DNA of 64,000 bases. Source: Arthrobacter sp. 260. Its GTDB lineage: Bacteria; Actinomycetota; Actinomycetes; Actinomycetales; Micrococcaceae. The stretch lies in contig NZ_JABFOE010000012.1 in assembly GCF_013116745.1 (NCBI RefSeq), positions 1 through 64,000 on the forward strand. Reading direction: 5' to 3'. The notes under the pieces were generated by a model that searched no databases, had not been told where the DNA came from, and was given only the letters and a program-made list of their open reading frames with translations. The position numbers were made by a program, and so were the translations under genes. This document shows positions 30,893 to 39,983 of this stretch, one piece after another (the first letter of the stretch is position 1; every line of letters begins with the position of its first letter).

Positions 30893-33451
30893 TCAGCTCC
30901 CTTGGTACTTCTTGACACTTTTCAACCACACGTCGAGCACCTCAATTTCGTTCGTGAGAGTTTGTACTGACGGAGGTGTGTAATTTAACTCGGGGTGAGG
31001 ATCATGCCGAGCAGCCCATGCCGAGATCATGCTGTAGGAATCGTCGTACGTCTTGATGTCATCAGGAGTGACTCGACCAATGACTCTCAGCTTTCCGACT
31101 CGGACTTCAAGAGCTCGATAGTCCACAAGCGGCTCGGCCAGCACTTGGCTGATGATGCGTTCCCAAGTCTGGGACATGTGACCCGCGATCTCCTCGGTTG
31201 CGCGCTGGTAATCCGGTTCAGACATCCCTTCCTCGTTGCGGCGTAGCGAAGCGACCTCTTGCCTGAGGCTATTCACGCGTTGCGCGGCGTCCTGCGCCGT
31301 CCACGGATGCTTGAGGGTGGTGAAGCCGGGGCCGATCTTTCGCTTGCGTTCGATGCCGCGGGTCGCGAAGGGAACCTCATCTACCTCTGTGGCTTTGCGA
31401 AGGGCCATAGTAAATCCGATGTCATGCGTGAAGACAATGACCTGCCGCTCTCCAGCCAGGTCGACGATTCGATTGGCGACCGCCTCTCGCCGCATGTGGT
31501 CGAGCGAGGACACGGGGTCGTCGAATACCAACGCCGACTTGCTCGTGTCGAAATGCACTTCTGTCAGGAACCCGGCGAAACCGAGCGCTGTCTTCTCGCC
31601 TTCCGAGAGGACATCGACGAGGCGGGCGCCTGCACTCGCGTTCAAGAAATCGGCCTTATGGAGCAGGCCAGCTCCTTGGCGCGATTTTGTTGCCCTAAAG
31701 GTGACTCGCTCCAGTTCGAGCCGGTCCGTCTCGCGAGTGAAACGGTCTCGGGCTTCTTCAGTAACGTATTTTTTCGTCAGCTCGCCCACCTTGTCGGTGA
31801 TGGCGCGCGTGTTCGTTTCCGAGAACTTATCGCTGAGCACCGCCAACTTACGCAGGCGGGTACGTTCCAACTCGATCAGGGTCTTCCCGTCGCGCATCGC
31901 GATCTGGTTGCGCAGCCGGTTCTCTTCAGTCTGGGCCTGAGTGAGACGTTCGGTGAAGTCAGTGGCATCAATTAGATCAGCTTGATCTCGGAGGTCTTTC
32001 TCTTGGGTGGCAAGCGTGGCGACCTCCGCGGCGACGCTCACGCCGGTCGGTAGCTCATCGGAGATCATGGCCGCCTGGCGCGCGCGGAATGCGTCGAACA
32101 GCACCTGAATTCTCGCAGCAAATCCCGGTTCTGACTGCTCGACCGCCGCGATGGCGACCACCACCGGTTGGCTCTCGACTGGTTGCCGGCCGAGAGTTGT
32201 GAGAAACGCTTCGAGCGCCTTCTTGGCCGACTCAGCGTCCTGAGCCGTTGTGTCCGAGACGAACTCGTGAAACCGCTTCAGGCGCGCCGCGCCTCCGCCG
32301 TCGAGAGACTGCTGACACAGAACGCAGACTGCTCCGTCATCTGAGTGCGGAAAGTCGTGGTTTGGGTAGACGACACGCGAGTACTTCTCCGCCGCTTGCC
32401 ACAACGCCTTCCAAATCGGTGATCCGATGCCGGTGAGCGGCTCGTCTCCGAACGTAGTGAAAGACGCTGCGTCCGCCGCTTCCTGGGCTGCCTTCGCGCT
32501 CTCGCGCAAGCCCTTGAGCTTCTCGTGCACAGCCAAGCCCAAGGAGCGGTCGAGGCCGGACAGGTGACCTGCGGTCAGATTCAGCGCATCGGCCGTGCGG
32601 ATCAGCTTCTGCTTCTCCTGCCCCGGATCAGCAGTCCGAAGCCGAGCCACTTCCTCGACCTGGTCGCTCAGCTTCTGATCGATATCGTGAGGGCAAGACG
32701 TTGCCGTGGCGATCTCGTCATCTTTAGTGTTTGCCGTGAGAGACCGAAGAAACGTTGCAGCTGAGCTTGGATCGGTGACGACTGGGAGGGCTTCAGGCGT
32801 GCTCTTCTCGGTTTTCCACCCATCAATGACACGTCGTACGCCTGCGGTCACCATCGAGAGATCATCCAGAAGCTGAACCGCCGAAGGTCGGTAGGAGATC
32901 TCAGCTTCCGAGTTGATGTACGTGTCTCCGCAGCGCTCGTCATATAGAGCCACGCGGCCGAGGGCAGGATCGGCAGCGGACCCAAGTGACGAGACGTGTT
33001 CGGTCTCAGCGATGAGGAACGTCACCTGCCCGGACTGCTCTCCCGGAAATTCAGTAAAAACGTCTGGGAGGATGTCTGCGCGGTGACGTGCGCGCACCAT
33101 GGACTGCAGTATGCGCGCATAGCCGGACTTCCCGCTGCCATTGTTGCCGTACACGACCGTAAGACCGTCCGGCGCGAAGGTCAGCTCCTGGTTCTCGGCA
33201 AGTCGATTGACATTCGCCACGCCTTTAACAGAGATGATCCGAACGGGTTCATCATTCGCGATCTCAGGGGCGGTGACCGACGCCAGCCAGCCCCCTTCCG
33301 GAGCAGCGGGTGGCAACTCGAACAGACTTTTAGCGATTTCCTCGTAATCGTCCTCACCGATCGTCTCACCGCTGGCTATGCGCGCCAGCGCTCGTTGCTG
33401 CCACCAGGATCGGGTAGCAATCCAGTCGAGTACGTCTTCGTAAGCGGACAT
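30893..33451 (-). CDS. SMC-like AAA ATPase with CxxC hook (RloC-like defence ATPase)
   Basis: An 852-residue ABC/SMC-type ATPase. Walker A is GNNGSGKS near the N-terminus. Long helical arms follow, with a central CVLC motif reminiscent of the zinc hook of Rad50 and RloC. The C-terminal head has the signature LSEGEK, the Walker B stretch ALVFDDPVSSLDH and the FTHD switch. The last 120 residues are helical and include ISAWAARHDPHP, a possible HEPN-like or nuclease tail. The layout matches the group that includes RloC and PrrC-like anticodon nucleases and other anti-phage ATPases, but I cannot assign the tail. The start is the ATG at 33451; 33466 is the alternative. No restriction-modification genes adjoin it. 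Confidence 0.75.
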   Translation of the reverse strand: MSAYEDVLDWIATRSWWQQRALARIASGETIGEDDYEEIAKSLFELPPAAPEGGWLASVTAPEIANDEPVRIISVKGVANVNRLAENQELTFAPDGLTVVYGNNGSGKSGYARILQSMVRARHRADILPDVFTEFPGEQSGQVTFLIAETEHVSSLGSAADPALGRVALYDERCGDTYINSEAEISYRPSAVQLLDDLSMVTAGVRRVIDGWKTEKSTPEALPVVTDPSSAATFLRSLTANTKDDEIATATSCPHDIDQKLSDQVEEVARLRTADPGQEKQKLIRTADALNLTAGHLSGLDRSLGLAVHEKLKGLRESAKAAQEAADAASFTTFGDEPLTGIGSPIWKALWQAAEKYSRVVYPNHDFPHSDDGAVCVLCQQSLDGGGAARLKRFHEFVSDTTAQDAESAKKALEAFLTTLGRQPVESQPVVVAIAAVEQSEPGFAARIQVLFDAFRARQAAMISDELPTGVSVAAEVATLATQEKDLRDQADLIDATDFTERLTQAQTEENRLRNQIAMRDGKTLIELERTRLRKLAVLSDKFSETNTRAITDKVGELTKKYVTEEARDRFTRETDRLELERVTFRATKSRQGAGLLHKADFLNASAGARLVDVLSEGEKTALGFAGFLTEVHFDTSKSALVFDDPVSSLDHMRREAVANRIVDLAGERQVIVFTHDIGFTMALRKATEVDEVPFATRGIERKRKIGPGFTTLKHPWTAQDAAQRVNSLRQEVASLRRNEEGMSEPDYQRATEEIAGHMSQTWERIISQVLAEPLVDYRALEVRVGKLRVIGRVTPDDIKTYDDSYSMISAWAARHDPHPELNYTPPSVQTLTNEIEVLDVWLKSVKKYQGS

Positions 33452-33687
33452 TTGATCTCGTTCCATCGAGGCTGGCGTTGCTCAGCCGGGTGCAAGGTGG
33501 CTAGTCCCGCAAGGCTATCGGTTCCAAACTTAGCCACCCCAGGAGTGATCGCGCTCTCAGCGGAAGTCGCCTCCATAGAGGGTGTTTCCAAACTTTTCTG
33601 TCTCATATTGCATGAAGTTCGAAGCGGACCGCCCCATCTGACACGCCAGATAGCGGTGCAGAAAGACGGCCATATAGCGCTGCGATC

Positions 33688-33753
33688 CACATATGGGATT
33701 TCTGTCGCTGGGGGGAGCGGCGAAAAAGTGTCGCGGTGAGGGACCGTCTTACG
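33688..33753 (+). repeat. dispersed repeat, copy 3 of 3
   Basis: About 65 bp sharing CACATATGGGATTT, the GGAGCGGCGAAAAAGTG stem half and TCGCGGTGAGGGACCG with copies 1 and 2; the left half of those copies is missing. Lies in the 404-bp gap before the redox operon, at the border of the copper island. Confidence 0.75.
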
Positions 33754-33811
33754 GGCGGACATCCTCACGTTGACCGGCGTTGTAAAGCCTGAGGTTCCCA
33801 CCGTAAGGAAT

Positions 33812-33828
33812 TTCTACGGGTTGTAGAA
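33812..33828 (+). promoter_or_regulatory. TTCTAC-N5-GTAGAA operator before the thioredoxin/CcdA operon
   Basis: A 17-bp dyad, TTCTACGGGTTGTAGAA. The same dyad occurs twice before cydA (54251-54267 and 54276-54292). The 6-5-6 design resembles BlaI/MecI-family sites in actinobacteria, but no such regulator is encoded in this window. Confidence 0.6.
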
Positions 33829-33870
33829 CAGTAGGGTATCGTCGCACTAATGCCGTAAGAGGAGGTTGAA

Positions 33871-34488
33871 ATGCGTCGTTATCGTCCATTGCTGGGCATC
33901 ACCCAGAAGAGGGTGGTTCCGGTGATCCTCATCCTGGGGGTTTCACTAGCAATGACAGGCTGTGCCGTTGAAGATCCGCTATCCGAACAGGCCCGGGCAG
34001 GTGATAGTAAAAACTACATTGCTGGCGACGGCTCGGTTTCGGAGTTCGCCCCCGACTCCCGTGGGGAGCCCGTGGGTTTGGTGGCTGAACTCTATGACGG
34101 CACGGCGGTGGACGTAGCCGATTGGAAGGGGCAGGTCACCGTGTTGAACATCTGGTATGCCGCCTGCGCACCCTGCCGGGTGGAAGCTCCGGACCTCCAG
34201 GCCCTTTATGAAGAGCACAATGGTGCCGGGGTTCAGTTTCTTGGGGTGAACATCCGGGACGAAAAAGCCACCGCCGAAGCGTTTGAACGTACCTTCGACA
34301 TCACCTATCCGAGTGTCAACGACGAAGATGGTGGAACGCTGCTGGCACTGACCGAGTACGTTCCGCCGCAGGCTGTTCCCAGCACACTTGTACTGGACAA
34401 GCAGGGTCGGGTGGCTGGACGTATCATCGGCCTTGCTGAGAAAAGTACTCTCGATGCACTCATTACCGATGTGCTGGCCGAACAGTGA
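33871..34488 (+). CDS. lipoprotein thioredoxin-like protein (TlpA/ResA type)
   Basis: A 205-residue extracytoplasmic thiol-disulphide protein. A signal peptide with lipobox (ILILGVSLAMTGC, Cys31) anchors it outside. The thioredoxin fold has WYAACAPC (C99, C102), a variant of the WCxxC motif, and the cis-Pro region PPQAVPSTLVLDKQG. ResA-type proteins receive electrons from CcdA and reduce apocytochrome c or metal-site thiols. The stop overlaps the ccdA start (GTGA). GAGGAGG ribosome binding site. A shared operator with the cyd operon suggests a role in respiratory adaptation. Confidence 0.9.
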   Translation: MRRYRPLLGITQKRVVPVILILGVSLAMTGCAVEDPLSEQARAGDSKNYIAGDGSVSEFAPDSRGEPVGLVAELYDGTAVDVADWKGQVTVLNIWYAACAPCRVEAPDLQALYEEHNGAGVQFLGVNIRDEKATAEAFERTFDITYPSVNDEDGGTLLALTEYVPPQAVPSTLVLDKQGRVAGRIIGLAEKSTLDALITDVLAEQ

Positions 34489-35285
34489 GTATAGGCCTTC
34501 CGTCTTTACCGCACATGGCGCCCATGGCGGTAAATAATCCGTTTGCTGAAACCATTCTCAGCGGTTCGTTGTTGCTTGCCGTTCCTGTGGCGGTGCTGGC
34601 GGGCCTTGTTTCCTTTGCTTCCCCCTGTGTACTGCCGCTCGTGCCAGGATATCTGGGGTATGTCACCGGGTTGACCGGGGTGGATTTGGAGAAGCAAAAG
34701 CGTGGCCGGATGCTCGCTGGAATTGGGTTGTTCGTGCTCGGCTTCTCTGTGGTGTTTATGTTGATTGGTGCGGTTTTTGGGCAGCTGGGGGCATGGCTGC
34801 AAAATGCGGAACAAGCGTGGATCACCCAAGTGCTCGGCCTTGTGGTCATCCTGATGGGCGTGGTCTTTCTCGGTGGCTTGTCGTGGTTTCAAAGGGACGT
34901 GAAGTTACATACCAAAGCGCCTACCGGCCTGTGGGGTGCACCAGTGCTGGGCATCACCTTCGGACTCGGTTGGGCGCCGTGTATCGGCCCTACACTCTCG
35001 GCTGTGCAGCTCCTAGCTTTCACCGATGGATCCGGAGCCGCCAAGGGGGCATTACTGACTTTTTTCTACTGCCTGGGCCTTGGTGTGCCGTTCCTGCTCA
35101 TCGCGCTGGGTGCACGCCGCGGAATGGGCGCCTTGGCTTTCTTCCGCAGGCACAGGAAAAAACTACAGCGGACCGGAGGATCAATCCTCATAACCCTCGG
35201 CCTGCTGATGGTCTCAGGACTCTGGGGTGCATGGGTTTCTCAGCTGCAGAACTGGTTTGCGAACTCCGTACTACTTCCCATCTGA
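34485..35285 (+). CDS. ccdA: cytochrome c biogenesis protein CcdA
   Basis: Transmembrane electron carrier that passes reducing equivalents from cytosolic thioredoxin to extracytoplasmic partners such as the TlpA-like protein encoded just upstream. The 266-residue protein has about six helices, with the conserved Cys in SFASPCVLPLVPGYLGYVTGL and in LGWAPCIGPTLSAV. Start GTG at 34485 overlaps the upstream stop by four bases, giving translational coupling; ATGs at 34515 and 34524 are weaker options. Ends shortly before a DUF6153-like gene. Confidence 0.95.
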   Translation: MSIGLPSLPHMAPMAVNNPFAETILSGSLLLAVPVAVLAGLVSFASPCVLPLVPGYLGYVTGLTGVDLEKQKRGRMLAGIGLFVLGFSVVFMLIGAVFGQLGAWLQNAEQAWITQVLGLVVILMGVVFLGGLSWFQRDVKLHTKAPTGLWGAPVLGITFGLGWAPCIGPTLSAVQLLAFTDGSGAAKGALLTFFYCLGLGVPFLLIALGARRGMGALAFFRRHRKKLQRTGGSILITLGLLMVSGLWGAWVSQLQNWFANSVLLPI

Positions 35286-35412
35286 TCGAACTCTTTTCGG
35301 GACGCCAAAATCTGGGCAACTGGTTCCGGCGGTCGGGAACGAGCCGTCGTCTACCGCACAAGAGCGCGCGCTCCTAGTCAGTTAGCTTACGTTTTACTAG
35401 GGTGGTCGTCAG

Positions 35413-35886
35413 GTGAACAAGCCGGGAGGACCCATCACTGTTTCAGCGCGGGGCAGAACGGGCATCACCGTACAGACGGTGATGCGCCTCGTGTTGAGCT
35501 TTTCACTGCTGATCGCGTTCACCTCTTCTGGCGCCGCGGCTTTGTGCCTTCAGATGGAACAACACAATCCCTCCCCAATGGCGCACCTTGCGGTGGGTAT
35601 GGATTTATTAGGGCAGGGTAGCGAGGCGAATACGCCAGTCATGACCGTGGCACCCTCGCATTCCCCGTCGGCACAAACGTGCTGCCATCAACAGGTAAGC
35701 ACTGCGGAGCGGGTTACGGCGCCGCAGCGTGCGCTACCGGCGGAGCAGGGCGTGGCCCTTCCAGTGTGGCTGGAACTGCTTCCTGCAGATCACAGGTATA
35801 TGCCGCCGGGATTCTTTGATCCGGCTCTTGAGAAGCGTGATCATCTTCGGCCGTCGCTGACGGCTCTATCCATCAGTCGTACATAA
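35413..35886 (+). CDS. DUF6153-like membrane protein, paralogue 1
   Basis: A 157-residue protein with one N-terminal hydrophobic helix (MRLVLSFSLLIAFTSSGAAA), then an extracytoplasmic part with Met, His and Cys (CLQMEQHNPSPMAHLAVGM; QTCCHQQ) that could bind copper, and the C-terminal tag LSISRT. The tag also ends the products of 39984-40499 and 51701-52207. DUF6153 is an uncharacterised actinobacterial family found near copper genes; assignment of this member is by the shared tag and layout. GTG start; weak ribosome binding site. Confidence 0.6.
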   Translation: MNKPGGPITVSARGRTGITVQTVMRLVLSFSLLIAFTSSGAAALCLQMEQHNPSPMAHLAVGMDLLGQGSEANTPVMTVAPSHSPSAQTCCHQQVSTAERVTAPQRALPAEQGVALPVWLELLPADHRYMPPGFFDPALEKRDHLRPSLTALSISRT

Positions 35887-36048
35887 ACCACTCTTCCCTG
35901 GTGCGCCGGTCCTCCCTGGCCCGCCATATCGCCTGCCTCCAGCCGATAGCATCGGTCTTCCGGTCGCCCCATCGGCGCCCAGCTCCAGAACGAAAAAGAC
36001 GAACAGCAGCTGACGTAGATCAGTTGCACCCTGATTGAGGAGAAACCA

Positions 36049-36459
36049 ATGACACATCACGTGACGTCAATGCTCGATACCTTTCCCAAGGATCTTGGGG
36101 GAGTGGATAAGGAAAAGCTCGCCGAATGCATTGAGGCTTGCTTCGAATGTGCTCAGACCTGCACCGCATGCGCGGATGCGTGCCTAAGCGAGGGCATGGT
36201 CGCTGAGCTGACGAAGTGCATCCGCACCAACCTGGACTGTGCCGATATTTGCGCGACCACCGGCAACGTTTTGACCCGTCGCACCGGGTACGACGCGGCG
36301 CTCACACGGGCCGTGCTTGAGGCCTGCCGCGCGGCCTGCAAAGCCTGCGCGGATGAGTGTGGACAGCACGCCGAGATGCACGATCACTGCCGGGTCTGTG
36401 CCGATGCCTGCCGGCGCTGTGAAAAGGCTTGCGAAGAACTACTGTCTTCGCTGGGGTAG
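36049..36459 (+). CDS. csp: four-helix bundle copper-binding protein (Csp-like, DUF326)
   Basis: A 136-residue cysteine-rich protein with about 16 Cys placed at regular CxxxC spacing on predicted helices (CIEACFECAQTCTACADACL; CRAACKACADECGQH; CRVCADACRRCEKAC). This is the pattern of copper storage proteins, whose four-helix bundle packs many Cu(I) ions. No signal peptide, so it is a cytosolic Csp3-like form. GAGGAG ribosome binding site. Placed before DUF305 and copper-export genes. Confidence 0.92.
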   Translation: MTHHVTSMLDTFPKDLGGVDKEKLAECIEACFECAQTCTACADACLSEGMVAELTKCIRTNLDCADICATTGNVLTRRTGYDAALTRAVLEACRAACKACADECGQHAEMHDHCRVCADACRRCEKACEELLSSLG

Positions 36460-36495
36460 ACACCTTTTCCCTACCGGTGATCCAAGGAGCACTTC

Positions 36496-37086
36496 ATGAA
36501 TTCAGCAGATAACACACCAGGTAGTCACCCAGTAAGAGGCTCCGGGCGCGAGCATCACGAACACGGCCAGCAAGAAACGGTTTCCGGCAAAGACAACGCC
36601 CGGGGCGGCCAGGACCAGTCCAAGAGCAGTGGTTCAGCCAAAATGTATCTAAAGTTCGGTGTCATCCTCTTGATCAGTCTCGGGCTGATGTGGGTGCTGT
36701 CAATGTCGATGGTGCGGTCCATCGATCACTTCTACTTCAACCTAAGTAACTTCTGGATGGCGTTGTTAATGGTCGGGGCGATGGCGATCGTCATGGTCGT
36801 GGGCATGTGGTCGATGTTTAAGAACAAAAAAGCGAACATCGCCATGCTGGTCGGATTCACCGTGCTCTTCGTGGGCGCGTTCTCCCTCGGGCGGACGGAA
36901 ACCTTCGTCGGCAACGAAGAATTCCTGAAGTCAATGATTCCGCACCACTCCCGCGCCATCCTGGTCTGCCAGGAATCAAACATCACGGATCCAGAAATAG
37001 TGGAACTGTGCGATGCGATCGTGGAGACCCAGCGAGAGGAAATCAGCCAAATGCAATCGATCCTCGACCGATATGCATCCGAGTGA
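36496..37086 (+). CDS. membrane protein with C-terminal DUF305 domain
   Basis: A 196-residue protein: a hydrophilic His-rich N-terminus (1-48), three hydrophobic helices (about 50-70, 80-100 and 112-130), then a DUF305 unit (NEEFLKSMIPHHSRAILVCQESNITDPEIVELCDAIVETQREEISQM) with the conserved MIPHH motif. DUF305 proteins are thought to handle copper or silver outside the cytoplasm; this membrane-fused form is common in actinobacterial copper clusters. AAGGAG ribosome binding site. A hairpin follows the stop. Confidence 0.85.
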   Translation: MNSADNTPGSHPVRGSGREHHEHGQQETVSGKDNARGGQDQSKSSGSAKMYLKFGVILLISLGLMWVLSMSMVRSIDHFYFNLSNFWMALLMVGAMAIVMVVGMWSMFKNKKANIAMLVGFTVLFVGAFSLGRTETFVGNEEFLKSMIPHHSRAILVCQESNITDPEIVELCDAIVETQREEISQMQSILDRYASE

Positions 37087-37105
37087 CAAAGGAACACAAG
37101 AGGTT

Positions 37106-37133
37106 GGGGCGCTCTCTGAATTGAGGGCGCCCC
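37106..37133 (+). terminator. hairpin terminator after the DUF305 membrane protein
   Basis: GGGGCGCTCT pairs with AGGGCGCCCC with one mismatch and an 8-base loop, 20 bp after the stop codon. It separates this gene from the CsoR-controlled promoter. Confidence 0.6.
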
Positions 37134-37185
37134 GCCCTTGCTCTCGGCCTGTCATGGTCGGGAAAAGTACACAAGAGGGTCGGCC

Positions 37186-37214
37186 TTGACTTATACCCCT
37201 AGGGGGTATACTTT
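37186..37214 (+). promoter_or_regulatory. copper-responsive promoter with CsoR operator
   Basis: A perfect dyad TATACCCC-TAG-GGGGTATA (37192-37210) matches the known CsoR-type operator. It fills the spacer between -35 TTGACT (37186-37191) and -10 TACTTT (37209-37214, 17 bp apart). It drives the HMA chaperone and P-type ATPase genes; the cognate CsoR is encoded at 42718-43125. Confidence 0.9.
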
Positions 37215-37362
37215 GTGGGTACCGGAACGGGAAGTCCGAGCCCGACTAAAGGCCGCTTACTCCTTGAAGGTCCCTCAACGCGACTGCAGCCAACGTGGAC
37301 GACCACCATGTTGTTTCAGCCGCTGAATCTCGAATACCCACCCCTTCTGTTTGGAGATCATC

Positions 37363-37686
37363 ATGTGCGGCACTTCTTCCGATCTGACTCTGACCGACAC
37401 ATCATCTTCCGGATGCGCCTGCTGCGCCCCCCAGGACAGCAAAACCACATCAGTTCCCACAGTTGGCAGCATCAGCGCCAGTTTCGGTGTGGCCGGCTTG
37501 ACCTGCGGTTCATGTGCGTCCCGGGTTACCTCTGCAGTCGGCGAGATCGATGACGTCACCGACGTCCAGATTAACCTCGTTTCCGGCGGGACCTCCACGG
37601 TCACCGTCCTCAGCAACCAAGCTGTTCCCGCAGCAGCAGTCCGCTCCGCGGTCGAGCAAGCCGGGTACCAGCTTTCTAACGCCTGA
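37363..37686 (+). CDS. copZ: HMA-domain copper chaperone with Cys-rich N-terminus
   Basis: A 107-residue protein. Residues 40-105 are an HMA fold (SFGVAGLTCGSCASRVTSAVGEI) whose metal site is CGSC, as in CopZ-type chaperones and ATPase N-domains. The first 30 residues carry an additional CACC motif. It should carry Cu(I) to the ATPase encoded 50 bp downstream. ATG 37363 with GGAG six bases upstream; the frame starting at 37351 ignores that site. First gene behind the CsoR operator. Confidence 0.85.
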   Translation: MCGTSSDLTLTDTSSSGCACCAPQDSKTTSVPTVGSISASFGVAGLTCGSCASRVTSAVGEIDDVTDVQINLVSGGTSTVTVLSNQAVPAAAVRSAVEQAGYQLSNA

Positions 37687-37736
37687 TCTTTTCTCAGGTC
37701 CGGGACACGATCCCGTTTGACTGAAGGAGAAAAACC

Positions 37737-39884
37737 ATGAAACACCAGCACCACACGAATGCCGATACGCACGGCCAGGCCATGCCCACAACGGAACCGA
37801 CCTCCGCGTTGGATCCTGATCAACACGAAGACAACGGTCACCGAACCCGGCCGGCTGACGCGGACCATGAGGTGCACTCCCACGGCGAGCATGCCGGGCA
37901 CTCCACCGCAATGTTCAAAAACAAATTCTGGTTGAGCCTGATCCTGGCCGTTCCAGTGGTGTTGTTTAGCCACATGTTCGCCATGATCGTCGGCTACACG
38001 CCACCGGATTTCCCGGGGTCGATGTGGATTTCACCCATTCTGGGCACCATCATCTTCTTCTACGGCGGTGCCCCGTTCCTCAAAGGTGGGGTTACTGAAC
38101 TCAAGACCCGGCAACCCGGGATGATGCTACTGATTGCCATGGCCATCAGCGTCGCCTTCATCGCATCCTGGGTCACAACCCTCGGGATAGGCGATTTCAA
38201 CCTGGACTTCTGGTGGGAACTGGCATTGCTGGTGGTCATCATGTTGTTGGGGCACTGGATGGAAATGCGTGCCCTCGGATCCGCTGCGGGTGCCCTGGAC
38301 GCGTTGGCCGCGCTGCTACCGGATGAGGCGGATAAGGTCACCGACGCGGGAATCGAAACCGTCCCGGTGAGCTCGCTGGTCACCGGCGACGTCGTCCTGG
38401 TCCGTTCAGGGGCCCGGGTGCCAGCTGATGGCGAGATCGTTGACGGGATAGCCGAGTTCGATGAGGCCATGATCACCGGCGAATCCCGCACCGTGCAACG
38501 CACGATCGGTGAGGTGGTGGTCGCGGGAACGGTAGCCACCGATAACGCGGTCCGGGTGCGGGTTACCGCCGTTGGGTCAGATACTACTCTGGCAGGGATC
38601 CAGCGCCTGGTCGCTGAGGCGCAGGCCTCGTCGTCGAAAGCCCAGGCCCTCGCCGACAGGGCCGCTGCACTGCTGTTTTACTTCGCCCTGATCGCTGGCA
38701 TCTTCACCTTCATCGCGTGGATCCTGCTGGGGAGCCCCGATGATGCGGTCATTCGGACCGTGACGGTCTTGGTCATCGCCTGCCCACACGCCCTCGGTCT
38801 GGCGATCCCGCTGGTGATCGCAATTTCGACGGAACGCGCAGCGAAAGCCGGTGTGCTGATCAAGAACAGGATGGCGTTGGAGCGCATGCGCACCGTCGAC
38901 ATTGTGTTGTTCGACAAGACCGGGACCCTCACCGAAGGTCGGCACGCTGTCACCGCCACCGTCACCTCCGGGACAATGACTGACGCGGAAATGTTGGGCC
39001 TGGCCGCAGCCGCAGAGTCCGACAGTGAGCACCCGGTCGCCCGGGCCATCGTCAAGGCTGCGATGGACACACCGGAATCTACAGCGTTCGGTTATCGTGG
39101 CAGCGACTTTTCTTCCATGACGGGCCGGGGCGTTCGGGCGACAGTCAACGGGACAGCGGTCATTGTTGGTGGACCGAATATGCTCAAGGAACTGCAAGTA
39201 GAGACCCCTTCGGACATGAGCGCTACCGTCCAGGAATGGGTCGGCCGCGGCGCTTCTGTGCTGCATGTGGTCCGGGATGGCGCCGTTATTGGGGCTGTGC
39301 GACTCGAGGACCGGGTCAGGGATGAGTCCCGGGCGGCGGTAAAAGCGCTACAGGCCCGGGGCGTGAAGGTCGCGATGATTACCGGCGACGCACGCCAGGT
39401 CGCGGACGCTGTCGGGACTGAACTCGGTATCGACGAAGTTTTCGCCGACGTGTTACCGCAGGATAAGGATTCCAAGGTCGCTGAATTGCAGTCCCGCGGC
39501 CTGAAAGTGGCGATGGTCGGCGACGGTGTGAATGACGCCCCCGCCCTGGCCCGCGCCGAGGTCGGGATCGCTATCGGTGCCGGAACCGACGTAGCAATGG
39601 AATCCGCCGGCGTGGTGCTGGCGGGCAACGATCCACGGTCAGTCCTGGCGATGATCGACTTGTCCAGGGCTAGTTACCGGAAGATGATCCAGAACCTGGT
39701 GTGGGCCACGGGATACAATCTCATTGCTGTGCCGCTGGCCGCCGGCGTGTTGGCTTTCGCTGGTTTCGTGCTCTCGCCCGCAGCGGGAGCGGTCCTAATG
39801 AGTGTTTCCACCATTGTGGTCGCCCTGAACGCCCAGCTGCTGCGCAGGATCGACCTCAGCCCCGAACGCTTCACCACCACCTAA
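37737..39884 (+). CDS. copB: CopB-type heavy-metal P-type ATPase
   Basis: A 715-residue P1B ATPase. The N-terminal 55 residues are His-rich (HQHHTNADTH; HEVHSHGEHAGH). Membrane helices follow, with the ion-site motif CPH (C349-P350-H351) in helix 6, the mark of the P1B-3 (CopB) group, whose members export copper or silver. Other landmarks are the TGES actuator motif (ITGESR), the phosphorylated Asp393 in DKTGTLTEG, the HP motif in SEHPVARAI and GDGVNDAPALA. GAAGGAG ribosome binding site. Co-transcribed with the HMA chaperone. Confidence 0.95.
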   Translation: MKHQHHTNADTHGQAMPTTEPTSALDPDQHEDNGHRTRPADADHEVHSHGEHAGHSTAMFKNKFWLSLILAVPVVLFSHMFAMIVGYTPPDFPGSMWISPILGTIIFFYGGAPFLKGGVTELKTRQPGMMLLIAMAISVAFIASWVTTLGIGDFNLDFWWELALLVVIMLLGHWMEMRALGSAAGALDALAALLPDEADKVTDAGIETVPVSSLVTGDVVLVRSGARVPADGEIVDGIAEFDEAMITGESRTVQRTIGEVVVAGTVATDNAVRVRVTAVGSDTTLAGIQRLVAEAQASSSKAQALADRAAALLFYFALIAGIFTFIAWILLGSPDDAVIRTVTVLVIACPHALGLAIPLVIAISTERAAKAGVLIKNRMALERMRTVDIVLFDKTGTLTEGRHAVTATVTSGTMTDAEMLGLAAAAESDSEHPVARAIVKAAMDTPESTAFGYRGSDFSSMTGRGVRATVNGTAVIVGGPNMLKELQVETPSDMSATVQEWVGRGASVLHVVRDGAVIGAVRLEDRVRDESRAAVKALQARGVKVAMITGDARQVADAVGTELGIDEVFADVLPQDKDSKVAELQSRGLKVAMVGDGVNDAPALARAEVGIAIGAGTDVAMESAGVVLAGNDPRSVLAMIDLSRASYRKMIQNLVWATGYNLIAVPLAAGVLAFAGFVLSPAAGAVLMSVSTIVVALNAQLLRRIDLSPERFTTT

Positions 39885-39983
39885 CCGGAGTGAGGGAACT
39901 CCCGGCGTCGTCCTCTTGATTGGAGGACTAGGTCAGGAGTTCACTAGGCTGGAACAAGCAACGGAAAACGAAGGGTAACGGCA

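Noticed and set aside
38577-39266. Minus-strand frames opposite the copper ATPase
   Set aside because: Antisense to a gene with all P-type ATPase motifs; shadow frames.
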